Counted from the stretch's first letter, positions 33,497 through 43,357 are shown. The stretch is DNA of 64,000 bases from Winogradskyella arenosi (GCF_003337305.1 NZ_QPJO01000002.1:1-64000); one strand, 5' to 3'. Made by a program: numbers and translations. Notes: generated by a model from the sequence alone, not told the origin.

Positions 33497-33793
33497 ATGA
33501 ACAGCACCAAGTTAATTTCAATTCGCCAATTTTGTATCTATTACGATGTGCCTTTAAAGTTTATAACGGCCTTAAATGAGTATGGCTTAATAGAATTTAC
33601 CATTACCGAAGAAGAGCATTACTTACATACCAACCAACTCCATACCATCGAAAAAATGATGCGCTTGCATTACGATTTAGATATTAATTTAGAAGGCATA
33701 GATGCCATACACAATCTCCTAAAACAAGTTGAGCAATTACAAGATGAGGTTAGAACTTTAAAAAACAAACTAGACGCCCATCAAAACAACTAA
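33497..33793 (+). CDS. cbpM: Chaperone modulator CbpM-like protein
   Basis: A 98-residue MerR-like helical protein (SIRQFCIYYDVPLKFI...EYGLIEF...IEKMMRLHYDLDINLEGIDAI...LLKQVEQLQDE). This layout, and its place 2 bp behind cbpA, match CbpM, which binds the J domain of CbpA. Confidence 0.85.
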   Translation: MNSTKLISIRQFCIYYDVPLKFITALNEYGLIEFTITEEEHYLHTNQLHTIEKMMRLHYDLDINLEGIDAIHNLLKQVEQLQDEVRTLKNKLDAHQNN

Positions 33794-34058
33794 GACACTT
33801 TCATGGTTGTATTAAAATTGAGAAGTGATCCTTTTTTCTTTTGAATATAGCAATGCGGTGTAAAAGTTATAGCTAGGATTTACAAGCCCAAGGCTATACG
33901 GCTACACAACTTTTAAAGCACTGTATTCTCAGAAGATTAGCTCATAAAAAACAACAGATTCTACGTATAAAAGTTTATTTTTATAAGAGCTAATAAGATC
34001 AATAGATAGCTTAAAAATCGGGGCGTTATGACGCTGAAACCTAAACGCTTTATTATCC

Positions 34059-36026
34059 ATGAGCACCAAAACACATAAAACACCTGCAGCGCTTCAAATT
34101 TTCGGAAAAAAAACAGAATTGTATTTTGCAATTCTAGGCGGCGTGTTTTTAATCATCGGTTTTATTTTAGAAAAATGGACGACGTTAGATTTTGTGGTAT
34201 TTGGGGTGGCTTATATTCTAGCCTATATTTTTGGTGGTTTCTTTATTAGTGTAGAGGCTATAAAAAAACTTCCTAAAGGCGAATTTGATATTGATTTTTT
34301 AATGATTGCAGCGGCTGTTGGAGCGGCTTATATTGGGAGTTGGGCAGAAGGCGCTTTATTGCTTTTTCTATTTAGTTTAGGACATGCTTTAGAGCATTAT
34401 GCCATGAATAAGGCCAAGAAATCCATTCAAGCTTTAGGGAATCTGACCCCAAAAACAGCGATTGTTAAAGAGAACGGTCATTTAAAAGAACGGCCTATTG
34501 AGACTTTAAATTTAAAAGATGTTATTGTGGTAAAGCCCCATACCAAAATTGCGGCAGATGGTGTGGTGATAAAGGGGGCGAGTAGTGTTAATCAGGCTCC
34601 GATTACGGGAGAAAGTATGCCTATAGATAAGACGAGTTTCACAAATGTTGAGGCTTTACCCGCTTTTGAAGATTTAGATCGTAAACATGTGGTGTTTGCC
34701 GGAACCATTAATGGTGATGAAAGTCTTGAGATTTTAGTCCTTAAGTTAAGTGCAGATTCTACCGTATCGCGTTTGGTGAAAATGGTTAGTGAGGTGGAAA
34801 CTCAGAAATCGCCAACCCAACGCCGGACTAAGAAATTTGAAAAATGGTATGTCCCCATAGTTATTTCCGTCGTATTTATATTGTGTTTTGCGTTTTTAGT
34901 TCTGCCTGAAAGTTTTAATGAGAGTCTCTATAGAGCAATTGCCGTTTTAGTAGCAGCTAGTCCCTGTGCTCTTGCCATCTCTACACCTAGTGCGGTTTTA
35001 AGCGGTATTGCGAGAGCGGCGCAAAAAGGCGTATTGGTTAAAGGCGGAAAGGCGCTTGAAGATTTAGGGGTGATTTCAACTATTGCTTTTGATAAAACCG
35101 GAACCTTAACAGAAGGGAAACCCAAGTTAACTCACCTCATTCCTTTTCAAAATTATAGTATAGAAACTTTAGCGCAAGTGGTATTAGAGGTAGAAAGTCT
35201 TAGTAACCATCCCTTGGCGAAGGCCATTGCTGTAGATTTAAAGGTGAAGTTTAATTTAGAAATTACCGATAAAGCATCGCAAATGAAAGCGATCCAAGGA
35301 AAAGGAGTTTCGGCAATTTTTGAAAGTCAAGACGTTTATATTGGTAATTTAAAACTGATGGAAACCTCAGGAATCGACGTGAGTGATGCTGTAAAAGCTG
35401 AAATGGAGGGGTTGCTTCATGGTGGGCACACCGTTATGTTGGTGGCACTTCAAAATCAAATAATTGGTTTAATTAGTGTTATGGATGTGCCACGGAAAAC
35501 GGCGGCTTCAACCTTAAAACGTTTAAAAGCGATAGGTATTAAACACATGATAATGCTTACAGGAGACCATCAAAATGTGGGCAATACCATTGCTAAACAA
35601 ATTGGACTTACTGAAGTCAAAGGCAATTTATTGCCAGAAGATAAAGTGGCATCAATTAAAAAATTGATAGAACGTGATAAAAAAATTGCCATGGTAGGCG
35701 ATGGTGTTAATGATGCACCGGCTATGGCGTTAAGTACTGTAAGTATTGCTATGGGAGCTGCAGGAAGTGATGTGGCTTTAGAAACGGCAGATGTCGCTCT
35801 AATGTCTGATAAAATTGAAAATTTACCCTTTGTAATTGGGTTAAGTCGGGCTTCTAAGAAAATTATCAATCAGAATATTTTTATAAGTCTTGGTGTGGTT
35901 ATTCTGTTGGTGCCGGTAACGATTTTTGGGTGGACTAGTATTGGTGTTGCTGTGGCTTTACACGAGGGTTCTACCATAGTGGTGGTGCTAAATGCTTTGC
36001 GCTTGTTAGGGTTTAAGAACGATTAG
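34059..36026 (+). CDS. P1B-4-type heavy-metal P-type ATPase (CoaT/CtpD-like)
   Basis: A 655-residue protein without an N-terminal metal-binding domain. It has the ion-path motif SPC at 301-303, DKTGT at 345-349 with the phosphorylated Asp, GDGVND near 546, and HEGST at 635-639 in the last helix. SPC together with HEGxT defines the P1B-4 subgroup, which exports Co2+, Fe2+ or Zn2+. No FNR-like box was found in the 265-bp spacer before it. Confidence 0.9.
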   Translation: MSTKTHKTPAALQIFGKKTELYFAILGGVFLIIGFILEKWTTLDFVVFGVAYILAYIFGGFFISVEAIKKLPKGEFDIDFLMIAAAVGAAYIGSWAEGALLLFLFSLGHALEHYAMNKAKKSIQALGNLTPKTAIVKENGHLKERPIETLNLKDVIVVKPHTKIAADGVVIKGASSVNQAPITGESMPIDKTSFTNVEALPAFEDLDRKHVVFAGTINGDESLEILVLKLSADSTVSRLVKMVSEVETQKSPTQRRTKKFEKWYVPIVISVVFILCFAFLVLPESFNESLYRAIAVLVAASPCALAISTPSAVLSGIARAAQKGVLVKGGKALEDLGVISTIAFDKTGTLTEGKPKLTHLIPFQNYSIETLAQVVLEVESLSNHPLAKAIAVDLKVKFNLEITDKASQMKAIQGKGVSAIFESQDVYIGNLKLMETSGIDVSDAVKAEMEGLLHGGHTVMLVALQNQIIGLISVMDVPRKTAASTLKRLKAIGIKHMIMLTGDHQNVGNTIAKQIGLTEVKGNLLPEDKVASIKKLIERDKKIAMVGDGVNDAPAMALSTVSIAMGAAGSDVALETADVALMSDKIENLPFVIGLSRASKKIINQNIFISLGVVILLVPVTIFGWTSIGVAVALHEGSTIVVVLNALRLLGFKND

Positions 36027-36209
36027 TGTAATGCCACTTTTCTACAGTCTAAGATTACTGATATTCCTCATAATTAAAACCCTAGAAAAACTCTAAATTT
36101 AGAGTATACTGTCTGTTGTATTTATTTTAATATGAATTTGTTAGGTGGTGTGTGAACAGTAGTTGAAATAGCCTAACTGTTGTGTTCTTAGAGTTAATAC
36201 CGTAAAATT

Positions 36210-37088
36210 ATGAAATACTTTTATATTCTTAGTGTCGCCATAATGTTATTTTCCTGTAAAAATGACCCTACTTCTAAACCGGCTATTCACGAAGCGCTTC
36301 AGGAAATATCGGACTCTTTAAAAGTGGATACCACAGCATTTGAGGATAAGGATATGAAAGTTTTAGATAAAACGTTCACTATTGAACTTAAGCAAAAAGA
36401 ACTTATTGAAAAAGAGGATGAAAGTCATGATCTTGAGGCTTTTATTATTAGTAAAATGGAATACATAAAGCAAAAGGATTATACCATTAATTTTACTTAC
36501 CCTGTTTTAAGTGAACAATTGTATCCGAGGAGTCAAAATTTTAATCAATTTATTCAAACCTATTATGCTAATATCGCACAAACAGAAACTGATATTTTAC
36601 AACATAGAGCATTGTGCGATAGTATTGAAGCTTCAAAATTTAGAGAAGAACGCTTTATAGATTATAAAATTTATGAAGTTAATAATCAGCTAGTAAGTGT
36701 ATTGTTTTACAAGGAGAATTTTTATTCCGGAAGTGTGTATCCTACCTATGCTTTTGAAGCTTTTAATTTTGATTTTGAACGCGGGGTCTTCATGAGCTTT
36801 AAAGATTTCTTTTTACAAGATTCTGAAGTCGAGCTGGTACGTCTTATTAATAAAACCATTAGAAAGGAAATTCTAGCCAGTAATATGTACTACGATTGTT
36901 GGGAGATTTCATTGGATGATTTTTTACTCAGTAAAGATAATTTTGTGCTCAATGACACCTATGTGGAGTTTTATTTTGACGATTGTGTTATCTGTCCTTC
37001 CTATACCGGCACCTATTCTATAGCGCTTTCATTAACAGATCTACTTGCCGTATTAAAAAAGTTTGAGGCGAATCCGCTCGTGTTTTAA
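36210..37088 (+). CDS. DUF3298-type (RsiV-like) lipoprotein
   Basis: A 292-residue protein with lipoprotein signal MKYFYILSVAIMLFSC. The C-terminal half (SGSVYPTYAFEAFNFDFERG...SFKDFF...VEFYFDD) matches the DUF3298/RsiV-C fold seen in PdaC and in secreted Bacteroidota proteins. Probably periplasmic or at the cell surface. Function unknown. Confidence 0.7.
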   Translation: MKYFYILSVAIMLFSCKNDPTSKPAIHEALQEISDSLKVDTTAFEDKDMKVLDKTFTIELKQKELIEKEDESHDLEAFIISKMEYIKQKDYTINFTYPVLSEQLYPRSQNFNQFIQTYYANIAQTETDILQHRALCDSIEASKFREERFIDYKIYEVNNQLVSVLFYKENFYSGSVYPTYAFEAFNFDFERGVFMSFKDFFLQDSEVELVRLINKTIRKEILASNMYYDCWEISLDDFLLSKDNFVLNDTYVEFYFDDCVICPSYTGTYSIALSLTDLLAVLKKFEANPLVF

Positions 37089-37314
37089 AGCAGCAATAGG
37101 GTTTAAATAAAACGTTTTTTAGATTTTGATTTTCAGATATTTATATGGCTTAACGCTATGGTATTAACATTTTCTTATCAGTATTCGCATCAAAGATTGA
37201 ATGAAATGCGTCAAATCTAATGTGTTTGTAATCATAATTTTACATTGTGAAAACGGAGTAACTGCACAACGGTTGAACTCTAATAGTTCACTTAATCAAT
37301 GTATAATCTATAAA

Positions 37315-37854
37315 ATGAAAATTATGAGAATTAGAAAAACAATAGTGACGATGATGATAATGTGTGCCACGGTATTTACATTCGCTCAGAACAAAGATGA
37401 TATGCGCGTAATGAAAGACGCAAAAAAAGCAAAGATGATTTTAAAGAGTGCCGATAAAGGATTAGAAAAATTCTTCAAAGAATCTTCGGGATATGTCATT
37501 TTTCCTAATGTAGGTGAAGGTGCCTTAATCGTCGGGGCAGCATCGGGTAACGGAGTATTATATGAAAATGGAGTGGCTACCGGAATGGCATCAATGAAAA
37601 AATTAGATGTAGGGATGCAAGCTGGAGGAGAAGCGTATACTCAAGTTATCTTTTTTGAAAATGAAGCGGCTTTAGATGAATTTAAAAATGAAAATTTCGA
37701 ATTTTCAGCCGAAGCTAAGGCAGTTATTGTAGATAAAGGTGCAAGTAAAAAAGCAAACTATGATGATGGTGTTGTAATCTTTGCGAAATCTAAAGCAGGC
37801 GCTATGGCAGATGCCTCTGTAGGTGGACAAAAATTTAGTTATTCAGAGTTTTAA
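37315..37854 (+). CDS. SYLF/YSC84-domain secreted protein
   Basis: Start chosen at 37315, giving a signal peptide (MKIMRIRKTIVTMMIMCATV with FTFAQ) and 179 residues. The longer frame from 37201 does not suit export. The body (ADKGLEKFFKESSGYVIFPNVGEGALIVGAASGNG...) is a SYLF lipid-binding domain. Such proteins bind membranes or phosphoinositides in eukaryotes. The bacterial role is unclear. Confidence 0.85.
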   Translation: MKIMRIRKTIVTMMIMCATVFTFAQNKDDMRVMKDAKKAKMILKSADKGLEKFFKESSGYVIFPNVGEGALIVGAASGNGVLYENGVATGMASMKKLDVGMQAGGEAYTQVIFFENEAALDEFKNENFEFSAEAKAVIVDKGASKKANYDDGVVIFAKSKAGAMADASVGGQKFSYSEF

Positions 37855-38176
37855 GATATAACCGTTTACCAATAATTATGATAAAAGCCGATTGTTTCAA
37901 TCGGCTTTTTGCACGCCATAACACAAGCTTTTTAAAGTTTTTAGCCTTAAGCTAAAGGCTTTTTTTGCTTTTTATAAGTGGTAAAAAAGCTTACAAAAGT
38001 TAATTTAAATTTAGAGGATCTAGGAATATTACAACGATGTAGTAGAACATATTGCTAAAAATTTAAGTTCATTTTATTAATTGATTAAAATAACATAGTG
38101 ATTAATGCGAAATTTAATATTAAATTTGAATTAGGAGCGTTCAAGCATTTAGTGACGCAATGTTATAAATTAAAGA
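37855..38176. other. Non-coding stretch
   Basis: It contains the terminator at 37883-37910 and otherwise no gene. Confidence 0.5.
37883..37910 (+). terminator. Rho-independent terminator
   Basis: Stem AAAGCCGATTG/CAATCGGCTTT with loop TTT and flanking A and T runs, following the SYLF gene. Confidence 0.85.
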
Positions 38177-38734
38177 ATGAAATTATTTTTAAAATTTGAT
38201 TTTACTAAAATTTGCAACGTGCTTTTAGAAGAAAAGTTAAACGCTTGCAATTTTAAATACCAACAAACCGCTTTTGGAGAAGTGGAGATCTTAGAACAAA
38301 TCACTGATCAACAGCTAGAAGTTTTTAATAAAAGTATTCAAGATTATGGTATTTATGTCATTGAGGATGCCAAGAAAATTATGGTTCAGAAAATTAAAGA
38401 CGCTATTACTGATATGGTGTTTAATGAAGAGAACGATATAAATGTGAAAACTTCTGTGTTTCTCGCCGAGAAACTAGATCAAAGTTACAGTTATCTGTCT
38501 AATCTGTTTTCAGAGGTGACCTATACGTCCATTGAGAATTATGTCATTTTACAAAAAATAGAATATACCAAAACCTTATTAATCAATGAGGAACTGTCAC
38601 TAACAGAAATTGCTTATAAATTAAATTATTCAAGTGTCGCACACTTAAGTAAGCAATTTAAAAACACTACGGGAATCACCCCTTCAGCCTTTCAACGTAT
38701 TATAGCCAAGCGGAAAGAAAGCAGAATAGACTAA
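38177..38734 (+). CDS. AraC-family regulator without a large sensor domain
   Basis: A 185-residue protein. Two helix-turn-helix motifs at about 88-180 (KTSVFLAEKLDQSYSYLSNLF...LSLTEIAYKLNYSSVAHLSKQFKNTTGITPSAF) form the AraC DNA-binding domain. The short N-terminus may bind a partner. It lies 24 bp before a receiver protein and a histidine kinase. Confidence 0.85.
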   Translation: MKLFLKFDFTKICNVLLEEKLNACNFKYQQTAFGEVEILEQITDQQLEVFNKSIQDYGIYVIEDAKKIMVQKIKDAITDMVFNEENDINVKTSVFLAEKLDQSYSYLSNLFSEVTYTSIENYVILQKIEYTKTLLINEELSLTEIAYKLNYSSVAHLSKQFKNTTGITPSAFQRIIAKRKESRID

Positions 38735-38758
38735 TTAAGAAGAAATACGTTTGAAACT

Positions 38759-39202
38759 ATGAATAAGGAATACATCAATATAGCCTTAGCCGACGATGAT
38801 GAAGATGATAGATTCTTTTTTACGGAAGCTTTTGAAGAATTAAAAATAAAAAATAGAGTATCGACCTATAAGGATGGGATAGAATTAATGACGCATTTAG
38901 AAGCCACAGATTTACTTCCAGATTTGCTCTTTTTAGATCTAAATATGCCTAAGAAATCTGGGATAGAATGCTTAAAAGACATTAAAGCCAATGCTAAATT
39001 TAACGATATTGTCATTGCTATTTATTCCACCTCCTCTTCAGAAGAAGATGTAGAAAAAACCTTCGTTCTAGGTGCCAATATTTATATTAAAAAGCCTAAT
39101 GACTTTGAGAAATTAAAGAAAGTGCTCTCAGAGGTGGTGACCACCAATTGGCAGTATCATACCAGTGGTTTAAATAAAGAAAACTTTTTATTACGTTTAT
39201 AA
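38759..39202 (+). CDS. Single-domain response regulator (receiver only)
   Basis: A 147-residue receiver domain: acidic pocket DDDEDD at about 12-17, phosphorylation site in LLFLDLNMPKKSG near 59, and conserved IYSTSSSEED and KKP. No output domain. It sits 3 bp before a histidine kinase and 24 bp after an AraC regulator, so it probably relays phosphate between them. Confidence 0.9.
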   Translation: MNKEYINIALADDDEDDRFFFTEAFEELKIKNRVSTYKDGIELMTHLEATDLLPDLLFLDLNMPKKSGIECLKDIKANAKFNDIVIAIYSTSSSEEDVEKTFVLGANIYIKKPNDFEKLKKVLSEVVTTNWQYHTSGLNKENFLLRL

Positions 39203-39205
39203 TCT

Positions 39206-40984
39206 ATGTTCATAACTCCTAGTAGTCTTTTAAAAATTGTATTTGGTGTAGGACTCTTTGTTATTTTATGTATTGGTGGTTTTACCTACCAACACATTGA
39301 TGCTTTGTCAGAGTCTACAGAAATCGTTAAAAAAACGTACAAATTAAGAGTGGAGTTAGAGAAAATAATCTCTAACCTAAAGGACGCTGAGCTGGGGCAT
39401 AGAGGCTATTTACTAACTCACGATTCTATCTTTTTAGAACCTTACTTTCAAAGTGAAAAGAAAGTTGAGCACAGTCTATTAACATTAGATTCTTTAATTG
39501 TTAAGAATAAAATTCAGCGTAAAAACTTTGAGCAACTTAAGAAGGACATTGCTAAACGCTTTGTAATTTTTGATAAGTCTTTTGATATTGCAGAAGATAA
39601 GCTCATCTTAAGTAAAGGCTTACTAGTTTTATTGCATGATGGTAAAATAAAAATGGATCGCATTAGAAATGATATTTCTGTGATGCTGGTCTATGAGAAT
39701 AAATTGCTTCTCAAAAACCAAAAGAAGAGTGAACAGGCCTTAGGACTTACACCCTTATTTTTATACGGTATTTTAATTTTAACCCTAGTGCTTCTCCTTG
39801 TGGCTTATGCCAAAATTAATAGAGATTTAACGGTGTTAAGAGAAACCAATGAAGACCTAAACGTCTTTAAGAAGCTTACAGAACAAGCTGAGGTGGTAAG
39901 TAAAAGTGGTACTTGGATTTGGAATATTGACGAAAACACCTATCATTTTTCAGATAACTTGTATAAACTTTTGGGGGCGGAGCCTAATAGTTTTGAACCT
40001 AATCTAGAAAATCTATTTGAATACGTCCATGAAGAAGATCGTAACATTTTAGGGCAACAGGTTAACCGTATGATTAAGTATGAAGCCTTACCCTTTGTAA
40101 GTTATAGAGTGGTGCAACCTAATGGAGAAATTAGACACTTAAAAGCCCATGCGAAGCTGATAGAAAATGGATTTGAAGGCAAACAATTACTAGGGGTAAC
40201 CTTAGATGTTACAGATGAATTTAATAACTTCAAACTTATTGAAGAGCGTAATTTAGAACTGGAACGTAACAATAAGGAATTATCGGCTTTTAACTATGTG
40301 GCCAGTCATGATTTACAAGAACCTCTTCGGAAAATTCAAACCTTTATTTCGCGTATAGAAGCTAAAGAACGAGAGAATTTATCCGAAAAAGGACAGTTTT
40401 ATATAGATAAAATAAAGTCGTCTTCATCAAGAATGCGAATGCTTATTGAAGATTTACTGCAATACTCGCGTACCAATAATTCTGAAAGTGATTTTAAGAC
40501 TGCCGATATGAATGAGCTCTTAGACCACGCCCAACAAGAACTTTCGGATAGTATAGAAGATAAAAACGCTAAAATTATTAGTGATACCCTACCCATGTTA
40601 GATGTGGTAGCCTTTCAAATACAACAACTGTTTATTAACTTAATTAGTAATTCGCTTAAATATTCTAGGGAAGGAGTAACTCCAGTGATTGAAATCCAAC
40701 ACTCAGAAGTGCTCACTAACGATGTTAAGCTACTTAAGAAGTCCTTATTTAAATACCATCATAAAATAGTGTTTAAAGATAACGGCATTGGCTTTGAGCA
40801 AGCTTATGCTTCTAAGATCTTTGAATTGTTTAATAGATTACACGGTAAATCTGAATATTCTGGTACAGGGATTGGCCTAGCCATCTGTAAAAAGATTGTT
40901 GAAAATCATCACGGTGTCATTGTGGCTAGTGGTGAACCAAATGTAGGAGCTACTTTTACTATTTATCTGCCCTTTATAAAGTAA
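39206..40984 (+). CDS. CHASE3-PAS sensor histidine kinase
   Basis: A 592-residue kinase: helix 1 at 10-28, a CHASE3-like extracytoplasmic helical domain to about 178, helix 2 at 181-202, a PAS domain at about 225-340, a HisKA box with H368 in YVASHDLQEPLRK, and HATPase with NLISNSLKYSR and FKDNGIGF. The DLQEPLRK box is the phytochrome-type subclass. It forms an operon with the two genes before it. Confidence 0.92.
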   Translation: MFITPSSLLKIVFGVGLFVILCIGGFTYQHIDALSESTEIVKKTYKLRVELEKIISNLKDAELGHRGYLLTHDSIFLEPYFQSEKKVEHSLLTLDSLIVKNKIQRKNFEQLKKDIAKRFVIFDKSFDIAEDKLILSKGLLVLLHDGKIKMDRIRNDISVMLVYENKLLLKNQKKSEQALGLTPLFLYGILILTLVLLLVAYAKINRDLTVLRETNEDLNVFKKLTEQAEVVSKSGTWIWNIDENTYHFSDNLYKLLGAEPNSFEPNLENLFEYVHEEDRNILGQQVNRMIKYEALPFVSYRVVQPNGEIRHLKAHAKLIENGFEGKQLLGVTLDVTDEFNNFKLIEERNLELERNNKELSAFNYVASHDLQEPLRKIQTFISRIEAKERENLSEKGQFYIDKIKSSSSRMRMLIEDLLQYSRTNNSESDFKTADMNELLDHAQQELSDSIEDKNAKIISDTLPMLDVVAFQIQQLFINLISNSLKYSREGVTPVIEIQHSEVLTNDVKLLKKSLFKYHHKIVFKDNGIGFEQAYASKIFELFNRLHGKSEYSGTGIGLAICKKIVENHHGVIVASGEPNVGATFTIYLPFIK

Positions 40985-41173
40985 AATTGCTGGTTTTCTT
41001 GAAATCATGTAAGAAAAAATGAAAATTGTATAACACCTTTTATCACGTCTTGTAAGAACTTTGTGAGTAGTTATTTTGCTCTCTCATCATATTAAGTTTA
41101 TCGCACCCTCCTTTTTTTAGATTTATATATTTTGTTAAAGCTAATAACTTTAATAAAAAATGTTTTATCCGCA
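40985..41173. other. Intergenic region
   Basis: No gene seen. A TTG-initiated longer version of the next gene (41132) is unlikely. Confidence 0.4.
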
Positions 41174-41326
41174 ATGAAAACCCTACTTTACATATTTCTG
41201 GTATTGCTTGTCATTACATGGGCATTCGGATATTTTGTGTTTTCTCTAAATTCTAAAATCCATTTGCTCCTTGTTTTTGCCGTTGTAATTTTAATTGCCA
41301 TCAGTAAAAAAATTCCAAATTTTTAA
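41174..41326 (+). CDS. lmo0937/DUF5670-family small membrane protein
   Basis: A 50-residue protein starting MKTLLYIFLVLLVITWAFGY, with two membrane helices separated by SKIHLL. This matches the lmo0937 family pattern of two short helices around a conserved loop. The family is widespread and its role unknown. Confidence 0.75.
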   Translation: MKTLLYIFLVLLVITWAFGYFVFSLNSKIHLLLVFAVVILIAISKKIPNF

Positions 41327-41564
41327 TACGCTCCAAATTTAGGTTTTAGACATTTTTAAATGTCGTAGTTAGGGTTAACCTTTTGTAAACGATGTGTTTA
41401 TATGAGGTTTTTTTATTTTTAGAAGCGCCGTAAATCTTTCAGAATTAAGTTTTGTTTAACAATAAATCGTAATCATGTAACAAAACTGAGGAATTGTATA
41501 ACAGGTTAAGCTGCTTCTGTTCGTTACTTTGTCAAAACAAAATCGAACTTAAAACGAATTACTT
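41327..41564. other. Intergenic region with possible promoter
   Basis: TTACTTTG near 41524 resembles the -7 element and precedes the small gene at 41565 by about 30 bp. Nothing else recognised. Confidence 0.4.
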
Positions 41565-41699
41565 ATGAAATTTTCATCACAACTAATCCAAAAGCAATTT
41601 GCTAGAGTCGGAAAAATATTTCCGAAGCCAACATTGCAAGGGGTTTCTAATTTAGAGGCAAGTCCTAAGAACCCAAAATTAAAGAAGCAATTGGTATAA
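41565..41699 (+). CDS. Small basic protein (44 residues)
   Basis: The frame opens MKFSSQLIQKQFARVGKIFP and ends in KKQLV; it is strongly basic and has a good leader. It lies 68 bp before an AraC-type regulator and may be co-transcribed. No family known. Confidence 0.45.
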   Translation: MKFSSQLIQKQFARVGKIFPKPTLQGVSNLEASPKNPKLKKQLV

Positions 41700-41767
41700 G
41701 CTCCCTTACTTATACTAAAAATTACTTTACATCATTTAATTAACAGTCTAACCAAAAACCAATACTC

Positions 41768-42784
41768 ATGAAAACTATAGATATTAAAGCCACCAATTTG
41801 CAAGCCATGTTCCAAACTTTAAAAGGTGCCATAGGAGGAACATTTAAATCTCAGCGTAATGAAGGAGAATTATATATTGATAATGGATTAGGCAAAGGAT
41901 TCATTAGAGGTATAGAGTTAGAAAGAGATACCATCTTTGTAGAATTTGATATTAAATTTAAAGAAGATGTAAAATTTGCGATAAAAAGTCCACAAAGAGC
42001 TGTCGCCAATTTCTTGTATTGTAAAGAAGGAAAGTTATCACACTCTTTTATAAATTCAAACAAAACAAAAACGGTTGAAACATTTCAGACTGGGATTTCG
42101 GCGAATATAACCACCAATGAAAACCATATAAGCTTCTATAAAGACGTTTACGTCAATTCTGCCATCATATCTGTAAATACGTCTAAAACAAGCTCTAGAG
42201 AACACCCTATTAACCAAATGGTGTCAGAAATTTTCATTAAAAACAGAACAGAAGATTACAGTTATACCGGATCTTATAATTTAAAAATTGCAGATAGCAT
42301 TAATCAATTAAAAGCTATTAAGCAAAGTGGTGTTGTAAGAACCTTATTAATACAAGGCTTAGTGAATGTCATTTTAGCTATGGAAATAGAGCAGCATTCT
42401 ATCGATTTAAAAAGTGCTGAAAACCCAACCGGATCTTTAACTAGCTTTGAGTTAAAGCAGGTCAAAGAATTATCAGATTACATTAACAATTTCCCAGAAA
42501 CCAACTTAAGTGTTACAGAGCTTGCGGCTAAAATTTCTATTAGTCCTGCTAAAGTTCAAGAAGGCTTTAAGTTAATGCACGGTAAAACCTTAAACAACTA
42601 CATTAGATATGTAAGAGTTAAGAAATCTGAAGAATTAATTAAAAATACAGATTTAAACATTTCGGAAATTGTGTATTCTTTAGGATTTTCTAGTAGAAGT
42701 TATTTCTCTAAGATTTTTAAAGCACAGTATAACTGTTCGCCAATAGAATACAAACAAAACATTAAGTTAGCTGCAACAGCATAA
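41768..42784 (+). CDS. AraC-family transcriptional regulator
   Basis: A 338-residue protein with a C-terminal AraC domain (LSVTELAAKISISPAKVQEGFKLMHGKTLNNYI...LNISEIVYSLGFSSRSYFSKIFKAQYNCSPIEYK). The 235-residue N-terminus resembles no known effector-binding domain. It has the standard flavobacterial layout. Confidence 0.9.
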   Translation: MKTIDIKATNLQAMFQTLKGAIGGTFKSQRNEGELYIDNGLGKGFIRGIELERDTIFVEFDIKFKEDVKFAIKSPQRAVANFLYCKEGKLSHSFINSNKTKTVETFQTGISANITTNENHISFYKDVYVNSAIISVNTSKTSSREHPINQMVSEIFIKNRTEDYSYTGSYNLKIADSINQLKAIKQSGVVRTLLIQGLVNVILAMEIEQHSIDLKSAENPTGSLTSFELKQVKELSDYINNFPETNLSVTELAAKISISPAKVQEGFKLMHGKTLNNYIRYVRVKKSEELIKNTDLNISEIVYSLGFSSRSYFSKIFKAQYNCSPIEYKQNIKLAATA

Positions 42785-42886
42785 TATATACTAAATTCTA
42801 AGTTCGGAGGTTGTGTATTGCATCACTATAAGTGGTCATTTACACAACCTCTTTCTGATTATAAACAAAAGATAAAATGAAATTTA

Positions 42887-42894
42887 TACTTTTG
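42887..42894 (+). promoter_or_regulatory. -7 element for the SpoU-type methyltransferase
   Basis: TACTTTTG lies only 4 bp before the ATG at 42899, so the mRNA would have a very short or absent leader. Confidence 0.45.
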
Positions 42895-42898
42895 ATTT

Positions 42899-43357
42899 AT
42901 GAATGATAATTTTACAAATGAATTCTTTGGTATTGGAATTCAAAATGGAAAAACACCCGAAAACTTAGGGGTGCTTTGGCGATCGGCTCAAAATCTTGGG
43001 GCTAGTTTTATTTTTACCATTGGTAATCGGTATGCTAAGCAAGCCTGTGATACGCATAACGCCGTAAAGTCAATGCCGTATTTTCATTACGATACATTTG
43101 AAGATTTTTTTAATAACCTTCCTAAGGGCGCACGGCTGGTCGGAGTAGAATTAACGGATGAGGCGATTCCTTTAGAAACCTTTCAGCATCCTAGACGCTG
43201 CGTTTATTTGTTAGGGGCAGAAGATCATGGTTTACCGAGACAAGCCATTGAAAAAAGCCATTTTTTAGTGAAATTCACTTCAGAATTTAGTCTAAATGTC
43301 GCTGTAGCCGGAAGCATTGTTTTATACGATAGAGGGCTTCCTAAACCGCGTGTATAA
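42899..43357 (+). CDS. SpoU/TrmH-family RNA 2'-O-methyltransferase
   Basis: A 152-residue protein with SPOUT motif 1 (NGKTPENLGVLWRSAQNLGA), motif 2 (YLLGAEDHGLP) and motif 3 (LNVAVAGSIVLYD). It lacks an N-terminal extension and so resembles TrmL-type tRNA methyltransferases, which modify the wobble position. Target not proven. Confidence 0.88.
   Translation: MNDNFTNEFFGIGIQNGKTPENLGVLWRSAQNLGASFIFTIGNRYAKQACDTHNAVKSMPYFHYDTFEDFFNNLPKGARLVGVELTDEAIPLETFQHPRRCVYLLGAEDHGLPRQAIEKSHFLVKFTSEFSLNVAVAGSIVLYDRGLPKPRV

Noticed and set aside
33794..34058. FNR-like box before the P1B-4 ATPase
   Set aside because: A TATTTTTA element exists at 33976-33983, but no TGAnnnnnnTCA lies 33 bp upstream.
36050..36066. 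TGATATTCCTCA as a further FNR-like box
   Set aside because: The right half does not match and no -7 element is correctly placed.
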